Assembly (NCBI GenBank): GCA_044228505.1
Contig: JBGAUT010000008.1
Location: 124,001-188,000, forward strand
Source of the DNA: JAEUKA01 sp044228505
GTDB taxonomy: Bacteria; Myxococcota_A; Polyangia; Palsa-1104; JAEUJZ01
Direction: 5' to 3'
Length of the DNA stretch: 64,000 nucleotides
Shown: piece after piece, positions 27,501-35,196 of the stretch
How the letters are laid out: every line of letters begins with the position of its first letter
Numbering within the stretch: position 1 is the first letter of the stretch
Notes under the pieces: model-generated
Databases searched by the model: none
What the model was told of the DNA's origin: nothing
The model's input: only the letters and a program-made list of their open reading frames with translations
Program-made: the position numbers and the translations under genes

Positions 27501-28407
27501 GAATCACCGTTGCCTGAAAGTGCACACTGCGCCCACCACCATCGTATTTTTGAATCTGATCCCGAATCGCACCATTGGTGGCTCGTCCCGACAGCATTCG
27601 AAACGACAGCCCGGGATAGTGGCTCAGAAGCTGCTCGACCGAGACTACGCCGCCGGAGAACGCTGGACCGACAACGCGGACCTCTCCACACGACTCACAA
27701 CGGGCAGGCGGCAGCATCTCCCGCAGGCGCTGCAAATCATCGACGGCACGAATGAACGCACTTTTGTGAATGCCAGCGACCGGTGACTCTCCCACGATAT
27801 AGAGCAAAAGCAGGCTGCGTCGAGTGGGACCACTGGGCTGGTTCGGAGCGCTCGAGACCCGATGAAACAGTGCAATCCCGGGCTGATCGAGAGGACAAGC
27901 ACTGTCGGCGACTCGCTTATCGGTGGATACACTCCATGGCAACAGATAACGATCCAGCAAAAAGCCGGTCGCCTCGAGCGCACGCGTAATCGACTCAATC
28001 GTTCCATCGAAACCGAGCCGTGGCTCCGGAACGGTCGCGATCAAAAACTGAACGGAGACATCTTGGCTGGTGATGCTCTGCCGGACAGCGTCCAGAGTGG
28101 CACGTCCTTTGTCGATTTCTCCGACAGCAAAGTAGGCGGATAAGAGCCGACTTCCCTCAAAGCTCGCGCAGCCCGAGGTTTCCGACGACACGCGTGCTCG
28201 TTCCGGCACAGATGGCGCAACGGCAACAGGCTGTACAACGACGCTTGGCGAGCTGACCGGTGTCGGCAGCGCCGAGTGAGCGGGAGGCGAACCCGGCTTA
28301 GCCACTGCGTCGGCTTGGCTCGACGGAATCTCGAGTAACAACCAGGCCAGTAGGAGCAGTCCACAAGTCAACCAACTGGGGCGCACACCCCGAAGCGGTC
28401 TCCGCAT
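24574..28407 (-). CDS. Large polytopic membrane protein with periplasmic-binding-like N-terminal half, unknown function
   Basis: 1277 residues, no family recognised. A signal sequence or first TM lies at about 12-32. Residues about 60-590 appear periplasmic and contain two blocks like type 1 periplasmic-binding folds: VSVQFLIATVPEPRLGFDGTIESITRALEATGFLLD and later RYVGIIATDVQDKLFLARQIRAYSPDVVLFTFESD, with ALITESSTGYGQAVI between. A Pro/Ser/Arg-rich linker separates them. From about residue 625 on there are around ten TM helices, with a soluble, charged insert of about 200 residues (LERLPHKFIRTLGALFLEDLPELTRREAAQEHF...) before the last three. The layout suggests a sensor or transporter-like complex. 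It stands alone between convergent and divergent neighbours. Confidence 0.7.
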   Translation of the reverse strand: MRRPLRGVRPSWLTCGLLLLAWLLLEIPSSQADAVAKPGSPPAHSALPTPVSSPSVVVQPVAVAPSVPERARVSSETSGCASFEGSRLLSAYFAVGEIDKGRATLDAVRQSITSQDVSVQFLIATVPEPRLGFDGTIESITRALEATGFLLDRYLLPWSVSTDKRVADSACPLDQPGIALFHRVSSAPNQPSGPTRRSLLLLYIVGESPVAGIHKSAFIRAVDDLQRLREMLPPARCESCGEVRVVGPAFSGGVVSVEQLLSHYPGLSFRMLSGRATNGAIRDQIQKYDGGGRSVHFQATVIPDEALQTEFFCYLTETLGADEHDVALITESSTGYGQAVIAANADQSQGLPPSNPRVFPARPVHKSSHCKRPHRPRLTLPVPLHIARLHNTESKSSPSGTRNEASGLPEFLPSPTTRPLPTILDDSPRTDIMPTLSQRTVSAAERSLAHILTTIYAEKIRYVGIIATDVQDKLFLARQIRAYSPDVVLFTFESDILFTHPEARPYLKGMLVVSPYPLFTRNQQWSYPFRGLRHRLQFASDADQGVYNATVALLGYPEQLIEYSQAAPGVDKPRSRPAIWVSAVGNDTLFPLAFIKDYESGGYVYENPTVHRAQFEYHYSPYQQGTLSLLMLLLGGIGLWFVVGYFWHYYYPEPEPPFVFSLLKIFRRSSIVRSLLDDELAEQESARQPLFILCLFVPAWIAYFALNTAHFMQLRDGNLDEFLDEKRLSMWVRLWYHSGHIGVYQNLSWKVLCIALFGVVVQLSFTITAIDAALHYLFPSWRKRLHDSFQSLWQAISTRTRRIGVAGVALLLSGLTTAVFFLFVAFVNYLQIDFNHLLFLRRSAQPAFGLSSMVPLMLLGCGVQLFGYCELQRIRLLEKLATVYLDLLEELEDDRGLRQKISEIAARLGSPSMWQLLAGLLLALLQAVTMLSELVSLEIAPMNLLFRFLIALQVTTLGFVFYRFVRLWSVFRDFLHHLGHHPLAQALERLPHKFIRTLGALFLEDLPELTRREAAQEHFRLLVNHMNQLDLDRDLRPLSTVDDIEQIKLLMQKLRELQPDLEKEMTLSSSTPVSVEVADAQVVRASRLLTKILKRAWRARPLPGALLAGKPGETVLGVRPSPDQSTAEVYQHLVPDTLHLWLRLAEDFLAIQVVSYINRLFPHLRNGLLNVTVGFVLLLLALISYPFQPQRYMVLLSTMLLVVTGPTTLYVLAQMNRDEVLSRIAKSQPGKLTWDRAFISQVVIYGVLPLLSLIATQFPEVRGAAFSWIETVLKTLK

Positions 28408-28474
28408 GGCTTCGACGTTAGCAAAACCGCCCCACTCGTGGGAGTTTGTGCGATCCGGCTACGTACGATCGCGG

Positions 28475-29716
28475 CTAATACAGATCAAATCGCAACAGCC
28501 GCCCTTCGAGCATGCCATTCCACAAGACATGTCGAGCCGACGGACGCAGCCCAATCTGCCGCGCCAATTGCAGGTTCGCGGTGTAGACGTAGGCACGATA
28601 GCCGACAAAGCGACGCTTCAGCGTGTCGCCCAGCGCTCGATACAGTTCCACCAGCTCGCGCTCATCGCCCATTCGTTCGCCGTACGGAGGATTGCACAGC
28701 ACAATGCCCGGCTGATTGGTCGGGGGCTCGGCATCGATCAAATCGCAGCGGGTCAGCCGTGAGTAGCGATACAGCCCCGCCGCTTGCAAGTTCTGACTCG
28801 CCGATCGCAGCGCCCGCGGATCGATGTCCGAGCCGAATAGAAACACCTCGCTGGCGGGACGAATCTTCTGGCGCGCCTCCATTTGCAGCTTGCGCCACAA
28901 CCCGCCGTCAAAGTCACGCCAGTGCATAAACCCGAAGTCTCGACTGAGCCCGGGTGCCATCCTCAGCATCGACAACCCAGCCTCGGAAAGCAGCGTCCCG
29001 CTCCCGCAGCACAGATCAACAATCGCCGTCGATCGCTGCTGATGTGGCGGGGCCGTGTGAACCGCCTCCGCAATCGGTGCCGCACCCAGCACCGGCTCAC
29101 CACTTTGGGCAATGATGGCCGCTGCCAGGGTTTCCTTGAGTGGGGCCGGTCCGCCCTGCTGCCGATAGCCACGCTGATACAGCGGTGGGTCCGAGCTATC
29201 CAGACTGACCATGCAGCGAGGGCCACGCGGACCTTCGTACAGCTGGACGTTGATGCGCAGGTCAGGCCGCTGCGGATCGACATCAGGCCGCCGCCCCAGC
29301 CGATCGCGAAAGCGATCCACCACAGCGTCCTTGGTCTTGAGCGCGGTAAACATGCTGTTGCTAAGCCCCGGGGCTTCACCCATCGCACTGACCGCCAGCG
29401 TGCCATCGGTCGTGACGAACTCTTCCCACGGCAGCGTTCTCACCGCTTCATACAGATCCGCCGGACCGCCGCACGAATAGTCACCGAGCACGCGCAGAAT
29501 TCGCGAGGCACAGCGTGAATACAGGTTCGCTCGATACAGCGCGGCTCTCGGGCCCGAAAATGCGACTGCGCCACTGCGAACCTCGACATCAGCCACTTCG
29601 GGCAGAGCAATCAGCTCTGCGGCGACAAGCGGTTCGGTGTGACGAGCGCACAAAGCAAGGTAGCGCGGCCTGGTCGACGAGACCGCTGCCGATCTAGAAA
29701 CGCTGGCTGGGGTCAT
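28475..29716 (-). CDS. rlmL: THUMP-domain class I rRNA methyltransferase, RlmL-like
   Basis: 413 residues. An N-terminal ferredoxin-like/THUMP region (about 15-165) is followed by a Rossmann methyltransferase with IVDLCCGSGTLLSEAG (SAM motif), FLFGSDIDPRALRSASQNL, and the N6/N2-amino-methyltransferase motif NPPYGER. The THUMP plus NPPYGER order matches the RlmL half of RlmKL, which makes m2G2445 in 23S rRNA. The RlmK half is absent, as in many non-enteric bacteria. A GGAAAGGA ribosome site precedes the ATG. The exact target nucleotide is inferred from the family. Confidence 0.85.
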   Translation of the reverse strand: MTPASVSRSAAVSSTRPRYLALCARHTEPLVAAELIALPEVADVEVRSGAVAFSGPRAALYRANLYSRCASRILRVLGDYSCGGPADLYEAVRTLPWEEFVTTDGTLAVSAMGEAPGLSNSMFTALKTKDAVVDRFRDRLGRRPDVDPQRPDLRINVQLYEGPRGPRCMVSLDSSDPPLYQRGYRQQGGPAPLKETLAAAIIAQSGEPVLGAAPIAEAVHTAPPHQQRSTAIVDLCCGSGTLLSEAGLSMLRMAPGLSRDFGFMHWRDFDGGLWRKLQMEARQKIRPASEVFLFGSDIDPRALRSASQNLQAAGLYRYSRLTRCDLIDAEPPTNQPGIVLCNPPYGERMGDERELVELYRALGDTLKRRFVGYRAYVYTANLQLARQIGLRPSARHVLWNGMLEGRLLRFDLY

Positions 29717-29849
29717 CGTCGGTCCTTTCCAAACAGAGTGACGTAGCAGCCCGGCACTTTAGTGACCGGCTACCGGACCTGTCAACGCTCCGCCAGCACT
29801 GCGAGGTGTGGGTTGACTTCGCCACCGCACTACCGGCACCGTAGCGGCC

Positions 29850-30197
29850 ATGAGCCCCGACTGCATTTTTTGTAAAATTGCCGACCGCTCGATTCCCACG
29901 CCGCTCATCTATGAGGACAGCGAGGTTGTGGCGTTCCAGGACCTAAATCCCCAGGCCGCCCACCACATCCTGATCATCCCCCGTCAGCACTTCGCGGATG
30001 TGGGCGAGGCCGCCACCGCCGGACAATCCGCCCTTTTGGGCAAAATCGTCGTCGCCGCCACCCACATCGCCCATGAGCGCGGCCTTACCACCGGCTACCG
30101 TCTTGTCTGTAACACCGGCAAAGATGGCGGCCAGACCGTTCGCCACCTACACGTCCATCTACTCGGCGGGCGTCCGATGGGCTGGCCTCCCGGTTAG
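29850..30197 (+). CDS. HIT-family (Hint-type) nucleotide-binding protein
   Basis: 115 residues. Contains the Hint-type histidine triad HLHVHLLGG with His99, His101 and His103, ending in GRPMGWPPG, which is the typical C-terminus of bacterial HinT. The N-terminal CIFCKIADRSIPTPLIYEDSEVVAFQDLNPQAAHHILIIPRQH is diagnostic, with CxxC. Known members hydrolyse purine phosphoramidates such as AMP-lysine or AMP-NH2. Length is exactly family-sized. It is transcribed alone; the next gene converges 24 bp away. Confidence 0.95.
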   Translation: MSPDCIFCKIADRSIPTPLIYEDSEVVAFQDLNPQAAHHILIIPRQHFADVGEAATAGQSALLGKIVVAATHIAHERGLTTGYRLVCNTGKDGGQTVRHLHVHLLGGRPMGWPPG

Positions 30198-30221
30198 ACT
30201 CGGCAAGCGCACCGGCCCAGC

Positions 30222-31367
30222 CTAGCGCAGCCCGTGGATGAGTTCCTCGGGACTGATTTCCTTTAGGCGATCGAGCCGATAGACGTAGTCACGATAGTCT
30301 TTTGAGTGAACCTTGCCCGCGGACCGACGAGTTTTCCTCTCGTCTGACGATTCCTTGGGCTCAACGCTCGTCTCACCATCTTGGTCGATGGATGCCCGCA
30401 AGTGCACATCGGTCAGCCGCGTCGTCGTAAACCGCACACACGCGAGCCGCAGCATCTCCGGCAGCGCCGTCCACTCAGCATCGGTCAGCAGCCGCATCCG
30501 CTGATAACCCGCTACCAGCGCTCGTGCGGTCGAACTCAGCATCGGGCCACAGCGCTTTGGTTCCTCTGCCCCGCCCTTGGCAGCCGCGTTCATCTGCGGA
30601 AGCGGTGCAGCGCAGGCAAGCAGCGACACCGCCAAGTCATAGATCAGCGTCGTCCACGCCGCCTGTTCCAGATCAATCATCCATGGACCCTGCTCACTGC
30701 GTGCACGGGCTCGCCGCATACAGCGCGCACTGGGGAATAGAACGTTGTCGGGAAATAGGTCACAGTGACCCACACCAGATGGCAACGCCACAAACCGCTG
30801 TCGTGCCAGCCCGTCCGCTTCCTGCGAGAGTCGCTCCAGCAGTGGCAATAGGTCGTCGGTCCATCGCGGATGCCGTCGCAACTTGGTCAGCCGCTGCTGC
30901 AGATGAGACAGCGTATAGATCCCCTCGCGCCGCACCGGCAGCGTCGCTGTGCACAAGTGGAGTTGACCGAGAAGCTGGCCGACTTCGTGAGCATGCCGCT
31001 CGTCATATTCCGCGTCGGTCAATTCGTAGCCATCCACCCACTCATAGACCATCGCCAGCCCCGCAACTTGTCCCTTGAGTCGACCCGGCACCGTCACGAA
31101 TCCTTGCCGATTGTGTGCCTGATACAGCGCAGGCGTCCGCAGTCCGTGGGACAAAAGATGCCAGATGAGTCGCGTCTCGAACTCGGCGTCCGCCACCGCA
31201 CGGCCCGGAGACACCCGCAAAAATATCGGGCCAACATCCGTCCGCACGCGAAAATTCTGGCTGATTGTGCCCTTCCAAATTCGCTCAAGCGCAATCAGCC
31301 GCAGCCCGTAGGCCCGCAGCACCTGCGTCGCCTCTTCCTCTCCAAACTGTAGCGATGGCCCAGGCAT
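30222..31367 (-). CDS. APH-fold kinase, homoserine kinase type II-like
   Basis: 381 residues. The aminoglycoside-phosphotransferase fold is shown by VGHCDLFPDNVLF (catalytic loop H-x-D-x4-N) and MIDLEQAAW (metal-binding D in the DFG-like motif). The N-terminus YGLRLIALERIWKGTISQNFRVRTDVGPIFLRVSP and the C-terminus ACVRFTTTRLTDVHLR...DYRDYVYRLDRLKEI resemble type II homoserine kinases (ThrB2), which phosphorylate homoserine for threonine synthesis. The insert of about 30 charged residues near the C-terminus is unusual. Its ATG overlaps the stop of the zinc-ribbon gene upstream (TGATG), so the two are translationally coupled. Other small-molecule kinases of this fold remain possible. Confidence 0.7.
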   Translation of the reverse strand: MPGPSLQFGEEEATQVLRAYGLRLIALERIWKGTISQNFRVRTDVGPIFLRVSPGRAVADAEFETRLIWHLLSHGLRTPALYQAHNRQGFVTVPGRLKGQVAGLAMVYEWVDGYELTDAEYDERHAHEVGQLLGQLHLCTATLPVRREGIYTLSHLQQRLTKLRRHPRWTDDLLPLLERLSQEADGLARQRFVALPSGVGHCDLFPDNVLFPSARCMRRARARSEQGPWMIDLEQAAWTTLIYDLAVSLLACAAPLPQMNAAAKGGAEEPKRCGPMLSSTARALVAGYQRMRLLTDAEWTALPEMLRLACVRFTTTRLTDVHLRASIDQDGETSVEPKESSDERKTRRSAGKVHSKDYRDYVYRLDRLKEISPEELIHGLR

Positions 31368-31744
31368 CAGCCGCCCTTCCGCTTGAAGAGCCCGCCGAGC
31401 GCACCGATCAGCGTCCAGCCAATGACGTTGCGTGACACCTCGGCAACCCGACCGCTACACCCGGAACACAAAGGCATGTCCACAGCGTCACCCGCCCGTG
31501 CCAACCCATTGCAGTAGGCCCCCGAGAGCCATGTGTAACACTTGACCCCGAGTCGCTGACAACGATCACATCGATACAGGTTGCGCGCCGTCCGACCGCG
31601 TCTCTCCTCGACCAACACGTAGGTGGTGATGTCCCGACAGTGGGAACAAAATGCCAACTCGGCCCGGCAAGCGGCGCTCGAACAGATGGTCGCGGCGACA
31701 TCGACCTCGTTCGCGCAGACGGGGCAGCGATAGGTCTTGCTCAT
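31367..31744 (-). CDS. Small multi-zinc-ribbon protein
   Basis: 125 residues from the ATG at 31744 (the frame is open to 31861 but the extension has no zinc-ribbon character). Five Cys pairs are visible: CPVC, CSSAAC, CSHC, CDRC and CSGC, enough for two or three structural zinc sites. The last 15 residues (VIGWTLIGALGGLFKRKGG) are hydrophobic with a basic end and could touch the membrane. No homologue is recognised. It is coupled by stop-start overlap to the kinase downstream, which suggests a joint job. There is no clear ribosome site at the chosen start, so the start is uncertain. Confidence 0.6.
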   Translation of the reverse strand: MSKTYRCPVCANEVDVAATICSSAACRAELAFCSHCRDITTYVLVEERRGRTARNLYRCDRCQRLGVKCYTWLSGAYCNGLARAGDAVDMPLCSGCSGRVAEVSRNVIGWTLIGALGGLFKRKGG

Positions 31745-32151
31745 ACGGCACAGAATACCACGCTCTAGAATCCGCTCTCTCGAAGTCCACAAACTGGTGC
31801 GCCCAGCCGTCCCCACCCTAGCTCCTGGCCGAATCGAGAGCTTGACTTCCCAACGATTCATTCCTATGGAACAAAACTTGGGCTCTCTTGTTATTCCTTC
31901 TGAACGTTAGCCATAGCCGCCTCAAGCACACACTACCCCGAGCGATCGTGCAGACCCGGTTGTCCGTCACTTGAATCGATAATGTTGAAATGAAAGACCG
32001 ATTGAGCCTCATGACCCAACGACTCCACAGAACGCTCAGCAACGGATTGCGGGCTCGATTCCGACACCGGTTGGGAGTCCTCTCAGAACCCCCCCCATAC
32101 CGACTCCCATCGCTTGAAATCTGTCCGTTTTCCAAGAAAGCAGGCTCCTAA
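31745..32151. other. Intergenic region, 407 bp, no gene recognised
   Basis: Divergent gap between the zinc-ribbon gene and the dCMP deaminase. Somewhat AT-richer than the surroundings in the middle (about 31850-32000). No tRNA cloverleaf, terminator or repeat was found by eye. The short open frame on the minus strand at 31818-32135 has no protein character. Confidence 0.5.
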
Positions 32152-32610
32152 ATGCGTCGAGCATCCTGGGATGAGTACTTCATGGACATCGCCAAGGTCG
32201 TCTCTTCGCGGTCCACCTGCTCTCGAAAGCAAGTCGGTGCCGTCATCGTGCGCGATCGAACGATCTTGTCGACGGGATATAATGGCTCTATTCGCGGCAT
32301 GCCACACTGCGATGAAGTGGGACACATGCTCGAGTCCGATCACTGTGTCGCCACCATTCATGCCGAACAGAATGCGATCATTCACGCCGCCAAAAATGGG
32401 GTGGCCATCGATGGATCCGATCTCTATGTAACGGCCTCTCCTTGCTGGTCGTGTTTTAAGTCGATTGCCAACTCCGGCGTCCGGCGTGTGGTGTACGGAG
32501 AGTTCTATCGCGATGCCCGTATCTTTGAGGTCGCAGGGCGTCTGGGAATTGAGCTTCACCATCTCCCTACGGATTCCCAACCGGATTCCGCTGTGGACTC
32601 CTTAGGATAG
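32152..32610 (+). CDS. dCMP deaminase (ComEB-like)
   Basis: 152 residues of the cytidine/deoxycytidylate deaminase family. The zinc site is complete: His70 and the proton-shuttle Glu72 in TIHAEQNAI, and Cys98/Cys101 in SPCWSC. The N-terminal SWDEYFMDIAKVVSSRSTCSRKQVGAVIVRDRTILSTGYNGSIRG is characteristic of dCMP deaminases, and an extra Cys/His set (Cys53, His64, Cys65) matches the second zinc site of ComEB/phage-type enzymes. It makes dUMP for thymidylate synthesis. It is transcribed singly, with the DUF882 gene 225 bp downstream. Confidence 0.92.
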   Translation: MRRASWDEYFMDIAKVVSSRSTCSRKQVGAVIVRDRTILSTGYNGSIRGMPHCDEVGHMLESDHCVATIHAEQNAIIHAAKNGVAIDGSDLYVTASPCWSCFKSIANSGVRRVVYGEFYRDARIFEVAGRLGIELHHLPTDSQPDSAVDSLG

Positions 32611-32835
32611 GGAATTGCAAGTGAAAATCCGTCGCTGCCACGTCACAGGAAATCGGCATACTCACAGAAGTTTTTTGTTGACCATCTCGCGGAGGCAAAG
32701 CTACGGTGGGGTTCGGTTCTTTGGCGTCTATCCCATATCTTGGCTTGTGAACGAGGTCTTCTGCGGAACATCAAACGGCTCTGAACTGTTTACGAAATCG
32801 CCTTTACAACCCTCGCCAGACGGAGGAATGAAACA

Positions 32836-33516
32836 GTGAAACTCTCGAGCAAACTCTCGAATCTCCTATGTGGGATGTTGCTCATTGCTGCGCCGCTCTC
32901 GGCGAATGCCGGGTCGGATGCTGCCGCTGCCTCCTCCAAAACCAAGAAGGCCCGCCGTTCGGGTCCAGTGTTTTCTGGCTGGGTTGCCGCCGAGTCCCAG
33001 CTCCGCAGTCGCCCCGCAGCCCGTCCGAGCGGAAACATCGTGATTTCCTCGGTCAATGAGCCAAAACACGTCGTCTCGGTCAACATCTACAACGCCGACG
33101 GTAGCTACAACGAGGAAGCCCTCGATCAGCTCAACCGGGTGTGGCGGTGCCGACGAACGCAGACGGAAAAACAGATCGATCCGCATCTGTTTGAGGTGAT
33201 CTCGCACGTCTATGATCACTTCCAGAAGCCACTCACCCTGGTTTCGGGATTCCGCAACCAGAAGAAGACCACGTCCTTCCATTATGCCGGTAGCGCCTCG
33301 GATCTGAGTGTTCCGGGAGTGCCTGACTCGCGACTGAAGGCGTTCGTGGAAGGTCTCGACACAGGCGGCATGGGTATTGGCATCTACCCACACGCTGGCT
33401 TCATCCACGTCGATATTCGTCCCGAGCCTAGCTATCGCTGGGTCGACAACTCTCCTCCGGGCTCCAGCGACATGGGTCAACCGAAGACCAGCCGCGATCG
33501 CGCTCCAAACAGCTAA
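32836..33516 (+). CDS. Exported DUF882 / M15-like zinc peptidase-fold protein
   Basis: 226 residues with a signal peptide cut near SANAG (residue 26). The C-terminal 140 residues match the DUF882 (YcbK-like) form of the peptidase M15 / D,D-carboxypeptidase fold: LTLVSGFRNQKKTTSFHYAGSASDLSVPGV and MGIGIYPHAGFIHVDIR provide His, Asp and His at the places of the zinc ligands. YcbK/MepK in E. coli is a murein endopeptidase acting on crosslinks, so a cell-wall role is likely. The extension before the domain is basic (KTKKARR). The preceding 225 bp hold no gene. Confidence 0.85.
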   Translation: MKLSSKLSNLLCGMLLIAAPLSANAGSDAAAASSKTKKARRSGPVFSGWVAAESQLRSRPAARPSGNIVISSVNEPKHVVSVNIYNADGSYNEEALDQLNRVWRCRRTQTEKQIDPHLFEVISHVYDHFQKPLTLVSGFRNQKKTTSFHYAGSASDLSVPGVPDSRLKAFVEGLDTGGMGIGIYPHAGFIHVDIRPEPSYRWVDNSPPGSSDMGQPKTSRDRAPNS

Positions 33517-33558
33517 CCATCGCCACCGACCTCATCAGCGGCCTGTAGCCTCCGTCTC

Positions 33559-34302
33559 TCAGACGGTGGGCTGGGTGTTCGTAGCGGCGAGTGCTTTGGC
33601 CTTGATCCGCAGCTTGTCGATCTCCCCACGGATCCTATCCATGTAGGCCGAAAGCTCTTCATCTGCCGACGGCGGCGCGATGGGCTCGCCAATACACACT
33701 GCGATACTGCCTGGATAGACCGGAAAGCTATCACGAGGCAAGACCTGAGCGGTGCCCGAGATACCGACGGGAACTACCTCGATTTGTGCGGCCTGTGCCA
33801 GCGCGAAGCCGCCACGCTTGAGCTTGAGCAGCTCCCCACCATCGCCGCGAGTTCCCTCTGGGAAAACCAGCACGGACCGACCTTTGCGAATCAGCTTGTC
33901 GGCACTCCGCAGTCGCGCATAGGCCGCCTTGGTGTTCTTGCGGTCGATAAAAATGAAGCCAGCCAGCCACATCCCCCAGCTAAACACCGGCAGGATGAAC
34001 AGCGAGCGCTTGGCCACCATCACAACCTTCTGCGGCAGCGTCGCGTACAGAGCCAAAATGTCCGTCAGCGATTCGTGATTCGAAAGGTACAGGTAGCTCT
34101 TCGAGAGTTCGAGGCGATCACTGACAACCATCTGCCAACGAATCCCGCCGACGACGAAGATGACCCTCGACCAGACCTTGGCGAAGTACAGAAACAGGTC
34201 ACCACGCGGCGAAAAGGGCCAGGTGGCGACGGCCAACGCCGACATGAAGATCGTGTACGCGATGATAAAGAAGCTGGTGAAAAAAGCGCGAGCTCTACGC
34301 AT
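33559..34302 (-). CDS. plsC: 1-acyl-sn-glycerol-3-phosphate acyltransferase
   Basis: 247 residues. The PlsC motifs are present: NHESLTD (Asn75-Asp81, the catalytic NHxxxxD block), FIDRKNT and FPEGTRGDGGE (from residue 148), with a hydrophobic N-terminal anchor at about 7-30. It transfers an acyl chain to lysophosphatidic acid at the inner face of the membrane. Family members with this short length may also use lysophospholipids. It is divergent from the TPR gene, with 141 bp of AT-rich DNA between them. Confidence 0.9.
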   Translation of the reverse strand: MRRARAFFTSFFIIAYTIFMSALAVATWPFSPRGDLFLYFAKVWSRVIFVVGGIRWQMVVSDRLELSKSYLYLSNHESLTDILALYATLPQKVVMVAKRSLFILPVFSWGMWLAGFIFIDRKNTKAAYARLRSADKLIRKGRSVLVFPEGTRGDGGELLKLKRGGFALAQAAQIEVVPVGISGTAQVLPRDSFPVYPGSIAVCIGEPIAPPSADEELSAYMDRIRGEIDKLRIKAKALAATNTQPTV

Positions 34303-34443
34303 CGGGGCCGAAAGAATGCCTCAGCTCCCTAGCGGCAGTCTACGCCTACGCGCTGTCTGATTTTCGCGCTGGTCCGACGATAGAGCCGTCATTTAAGACG
34401 TATTATTTAGAAATTATCACTACAATAAATATTCTACGAGTGC

Positions 34444-35196
34444 GTGATGCTAACTGCTCCTCGACGCGTTGCCGTGCTGTCGTTCTGGCTTTTCATACGG
34501 ACCGCCGCACCTTCTGCCGTGGCTGCTGAATCTGAACCACCATCGGGGAACTCGGGAACCAAAAAGCACAATCCCGCGCCCCCGCCCGAGGCCCTCGCTG
34601 CCGGACGAGCCTTTTTTGAAAAAGGCCAGGCCTACTACAGTGCGGGCAAGTACCAAGCGGCTTGGGTTGAATTCAGCTCGGCCTTTCAAATCGTCGAGCA
34701 TCCGGACCTCTTGTTTAACATCGCTCGCTGCGAAGCGAAGATGGGTCGCAAAGACGACGCGGCCCGACATTTCCGCCAATTTCTGGCCGCCAATCCTTCT
34801 GATCCCGATGCCGACGGCATCCGCAAGCAGATCGATGAACTGGAAGGCCGCTCGTCACAGCCCGTCGAACGTTCGTCAATGCGCCGTGTCCCTTGGATCG
34901 CGACCGTGACGGGTGGTGCGGGTCTTCTGCTGGTCCTCGGTGGTGCGGGGGCCATCGGTGCCGCCAACTCGACGTATTACTCGCTTCAGACCAGTTGCGG
35001 GACAGCATGCACCGCAGATGCCGTCAGCGTCGGTCGAACCCAGAGTGCAGTCGGATATTCTCTGCTCGCGATCGGGTTTGCCGCCATGGCCACCGCCGCC
35101 GTAGTCGTACCGATTGAGCTTAAAAAAATGGATGCGAGGCCCAAGCTGGCACTCACGTTGTCGCCGAGCAGCCTCGCCTTCCAGGGGAGTTTCTAA
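34444..35196 (+). CDS. Exported TPR protein with C-terminal membrane helices
   Basis: 250 residues (a GTG at 34444 is directly followed by ATG at 34447, the more likely start). A signal peptide ends near AVAAE. Two TPR units lie at about 50-135 (GRAFFEKGQAYYSAGKYQAAWVEFSSAFQIVEHPDLLFNIARCEAKMGRKDDAARHFRQFL). Two hydrophobic helices follow (about 157-180 and 198-222) with a Cys-containing loop TSCGTACTAD. This design (TPR, then a pair of TM helices) is frequent in myxobacterial genomes without known function. Its stop overlaps the next gene's ATG (TAATG), so the two form a unit. Confidence 0.8.
   Translation: MMLTAPRRVAVLSFWLFIRTAAPSAVAAESEPPSGNSGTKKHNPAPPPEALAAGRAFFEKGQAYYSAGKYQAAWVEFSSAFQIVEHPDLLFNIARCEAKMGRKDDAARHFRQFLAANPSDPDADGIRKQIDELEGRSSQPVERSSMRRVPWIATVTGGAGLLLVLGGAGAIGAANSTYYSLQTSCGTACTADAVSVGRTQSAVGYSLLAIGFAAMATAAVVVPIELKKMDARPKLALTLSPSSLAFQGSF

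Noticed and set aside
31745..32151. Possible tRNA or small RNA in the 407-bp gap
   Set aside because: No acceptor/T-arm pattern or terminator could be found by eye.
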